Assembly (NCBI GenBank): GCA_943331415.1
Contig: CALQLM010000024.1
Span: 1 to 8,468 of the forward strand
Length of the DNA: 8,468 nt
DNA from: Bifidobacterium breve
GTDB taxonomy: Bacteria; Actinomycetota; Actinomycetes; Mycobacteriales; Mycobacteriaceae
Reading direction: 5' to 3'
The position numbers and the translations under genes are program-made. This document shows positions 6,796 through 8,468 of the stretch, piece after piece (positions within the stretch are counted from its first letter, which is position 1; every line of letters starts with the position of its first letter). The notes beneath the pieces are model-generated. The model had not been told where the DNA came from and searched no databases. It was given only the letters and a program-made list of their open reading frames with translations.

Positions 6796-8002
6796 GAGCA
6801 GCCTCCTTGGTCGGCATCGGCGGCACCGGGAACGATCCTGCGACCGGCGGTGGGTCCGGTGCGACATTGCGCCGAATACGTTTGGCGCGCAACGTCACCA
6901 GTGCGGACACCACAGCCAGCAGAATCGCCGCGGCGATCAGGTTGGGCAGGATGCCGTCCAGGTGCGCGTTACGCAGTACCGCAACAACGAGGATCCAGAC
7001 CAGCGATACCGGGATCAGCAGTTTCCAGCCCAGTGCCATGAACTGGTCGTAACGGAGGCGGGGCAAGGTGGCGCGCAGCCACATGAAGACGAACAGGAAC
7101 GTCCACACCTTGATGACGAACCACAGCAGCGGCCACCACCCGGTGTTGGCGCCGTCGATCATGCTGATCGGCCACGGCGCACGCCAGCCGCCCAGGAACA
7201 GGGTGCTGGCCAGCGCTGACACCGTGACCATGTTGACGTACTCGGCGAGCATGAACATCGCGAACTTCAGCGACGAATACTCGGTGTGGAAGCCGCCCAC
7301 CAACTCACCTTCGGCCTCGGGCAGATCGAAGGGCGCCCGGTTGGTCTCACCCACCATCGAGGTCACGTAGACGACGAAGGACGGCAACAGCAGGAAGACG
7401 TACCAGGTTTCGGCCTGGACGTCGACGATCCCGGAGGTGGACATGGTGCCGGAGTAGATGAACACCGCGGCGAAGCACAGGGCCATCGCAATCTCATAGG
7501 AGATCACCTGAGCGCTCGAGCGCAGGCCACCGAGCAGGGGATAGGTGGAACCGGATGACCAACCGGCCAACACGATGCCGTACACCCCGATCGACGTGAC
7601 GGCCAGAACATAAAGCACGGCCACCGGCAGGTCGGTCAGTTGCAGCGGTGTCTCATGGCCGAATACCGACACCACCGGACCCAACGGGATCACGGCGAAG
7701 GCCATGATCGCCGGGATCACCGAGATGATCGGTGCCAGAAGGTAAATCGGCTTGTCGACGCCGGCGGGTGTCAGGCCTTCCTTGAGCGCGAGTTTGACGC
7801 CGTCGGCCAGCGATTGCAGCAATCCGAACGGGCCGACCCGGTTGGGGCCGTACCGCATCTGCATACGACCCAGCAGTTTGCGCTCGACCAGGATGGCCAC
7901 CAGGGTGGTCAGTAGCAGGAAGGCGAAGACCGCGACCGCCTTCACCAGAATCAGCCACCACGGGTCGTGGCCGAATACGGCCGGATCCGGGTACGTCTTC
8001 AT
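6788..8002 (-). CDS. nuoH: NADH-quinone oxidoreductase subunit H (quinone-site membrane subunit)
   Basis: This 404-residue membrane subunit forms the quinone-binding cavity with NuoB and NuoD and starts the proton path. About eight or nine helices are predicted. Family signatures are intact: [19 protein letters not shown] (40-58), the [11 protein letters not shown] loop (65-75), and the highly conserved acidic loop [20 protein letters not shown] (219-238) followed by HTEYS, which lines the entry to the axis. Length exceeds the roughly 325 residues of E. coli NuoH. The extra part is mostly a C-terminal tail of about 30 residues rich in proline and arginine (about 373-404), similar to mycobacterial NuoH. 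The frame is open further upstream, but the start at 8002 ([10 protein letters not shown]) is preferred because it overlaps the nuoG stop as ATGA and has GGGAGG six bases upstream. The stop is TAG, just before or within the start of nuoI. Confidence 0.97.
   Translation of the reverse strand: MKTYPDPAVFGHDPWWLILVKAVAVFAFLLLTTLVAILVERKLLGRMQMRYGPNRVGPFGLLQSLADGVKLALKEGLTPAGVDKPIYLLAPIISVIPAIMAFAVIPLGPVVSVFGHETPLQLTDLPVAVLYVLAVTSIGVYGIVLAGWSSGSTYPLLGGLRSSAQVISYEIAMALCFAAVFIYSGTMSTSGIVDVQAETWYVFLLLPSFVVYVTSMVGETNRAPFDLPEAEGELVGGFHTEYSSLKFAMFMLAEYVNMVTVSALASTLFLGGWRAPWPISMIDGANTGWWPLLWFVIKVWTFLFVFMWLRATLPRLRYDQFMALGWKLLIPVSLVWILVVAVLRNAHLDGILPNLIAAAILLAVVSALVTLRAKRIRRNVAPDPPPVAGSFPVPPMPTKEAARA
6802..6808 (-). 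promoter_or_regulatory. Shine-Dalgarno that decides the nuoI start (AAGGAGG)
   Basis: AAGGAGG lies within the last codons of nuoH. It is six bases from GTG 6795 and 18 bases from ATG 6783, which favours the GTG as the nuoI start. Confidence 0.7.
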
Positions 8003-8468
8003 CGTGCGCCTCCCGTCGTGATGTGCACGACCGCTCCGGTGGTGACGCCGAGTTGGCTGTGCACAGCGCTGCCCGGTGAGTTCAGCGGCAGCCACACCAC
8101 GCCGTCGGGCATCGCGGTGACCGCCAGTGGCACCGTCACCGATCCGCGTCCGGTGGCGACGGTCACCGGCTGACCGTCGACCGCGCCGATGCCCGCCGCG
8201 GTCGACGAGGACAGTCGCGCCACCGTCGGTCGGGCAGTGCCGGCCAGGTGCGGTTCGCCGTCCTGTAACCGGCCGGAGTCCAACAGCATCCGCCAGCCCG
8301 CCAGCACGGCCTCGCCGGGTTCCAGGGCGACCGCGGAGTGCGCATCGGTGGTGGGTGTGCTCGGCCGGGGGCCTTCCCAGCTGCCCAGCCCGATCATCTC
8401 CTCGCGGGCCTCCGCGGCGGTGCGGAACCCGAGGTCGATGCCGAGTTCATCGGCGAGGGTCTGCAGCA
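7999..8468 (-). CDS. nuoG: NADH-quinone oxidoreductase subunit G, C-terminal fragment (runs off the right edge)
   Basis: The minus-strand frame enters from the right edge with [20 protein letters not shown] and continues for 155 codons to a TGA that overlaps the nuoH ATG. NuoG is the large peripheral-arm subunit carrying N-terminal Fe-S clusters and a molybdopterin-oxidoreductase-like fold without a cofactor role in complex I; mycobacterial NuoG has roughly 800 residues. Only the extreme C-terminus is seen here. It includes a segment resembling the C-terminal beta domain of that superfamily ([19 protein letters not shown], then [20 protein letters not shown] near the end). No Fe-S motif falls in this part. 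The call rests on this similarity and on the position directly before nuoH, the standard nuo order. The gene is intact as far as visible. Confidence 0.92.
   Translation of the reverse strand, partial: LQTLADELGIDLGFRTAAEAREEMIGLGSWEGPRPSTPTTDAHSAVALEPGEAVLAGWRMLLDSGRLQDGEPHLAGTARPTVARLSSSTAAGIGAVDGQPVTVATGRGSVTVPLAVTAMPDGVVWLPLNSPGSAVHSQLGVTTGAVVHITTGGAR
8009..8014 (-). promoter_or_regulatory. Shine-Dalgarno for nuoH (GGGAGG)
   Basis: GGGAGG lies six bases upstream of ATG 8002 inside nuoG. It supports this start over an in-frame ATG 31 codons further upstream at 8095, which would overlap nuoG by almost 100 bases and add an arginine/histidine-rich leader with no family similarity. Confidence 0.7.

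Noticed and set aside
8003..8095. Upstream extension of nuoH to the ATG at 8095
   Set aside because: The extension is Arg/His-rich, antagonistic to a membrane N-terminus, lies wholly within nuoG, and the downstream ATG has both a good Shine-Dalgarno and the ATGA overlap.
1..8468. Mobile elements, CRISPR, RNA genes, defence or other novel systems
   Set aside because: No tandem spaced repeats, transposase-like frames, tRNA or rRNA-like segments or unexplained gaps over 300 bases were seen; nearly all bases belong to complex I genes.

Overview
This window is a stretch of a high-GC actinobacterial chromosome, most probably a Mycobacterium or Mycolicibacterium-type species. It holds the distal part of a type I NADH:quinone oxidoreductase (respiratory complex I, nuo) operon on the minus strand. 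The assignment to mycobacteria rests on three things: strong GC bias at third codon positions, the gene order nuoG-H-I-J-K-L-M-N, and protein features I recognise from mycobacterial complex I. Those features are a long NuoJ tail, a long NuoN loop and a proline-rich NuoH C-terminus.

Reading in the direction of transcription (high to low coordinates), the window opens inside nuoG, of which only the last 155 codons are present. Then come nuoH (quinone-site membrane subunit), nuoI (two-cluster ferredoxin subunit), nuoJ and nuoK (small membrane subunits), and the three antiporter-like proton-channel subunits nuoL, nuoM and nuoN. The seven complete genes are intact, with no frameshift or premature stop. 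Packing is very tight. Four-base stop/start overlaps (ATGA or GTGA) join G/H, I/J, J/K and M/N. L/M is separated by 4 bases, and H/I either overlaps by 8 bases or is separated by 4, depending on the nuoI start. Only K/L has a gap of 15 bases. This indicates one translationally coupled polycistronic unit.

Together the products form the membrane arm (H, J, K, L, M, N) plus part of the peripheral arm (G, I). Electrons pass from NADH along the Fe-S chain, with NuoI close to the last step, to quinone at the NuoH interface. The energy released drives proton translocation through H/J/K and the L, M and N channels. The charged residues expected along the membrane axis are all present, so the complex looks functional.

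After nuoN there is a 63-base gap and then, on the same strand, the first 43 codons of another gene that runs off the left edge. Its sequence resembles the N-terminus of DUF389 membrane proteins of actinobacteria. I see no tRNA, rRNA, insertion sequence, CRISPR array, phage gene or other accessory system. This is an ordinary core-metabolism region, and the points worth a second look are small: start-site choices, a short direct repeat at the nuoL start, lineage-specific extensions, and the downstream neighbour.
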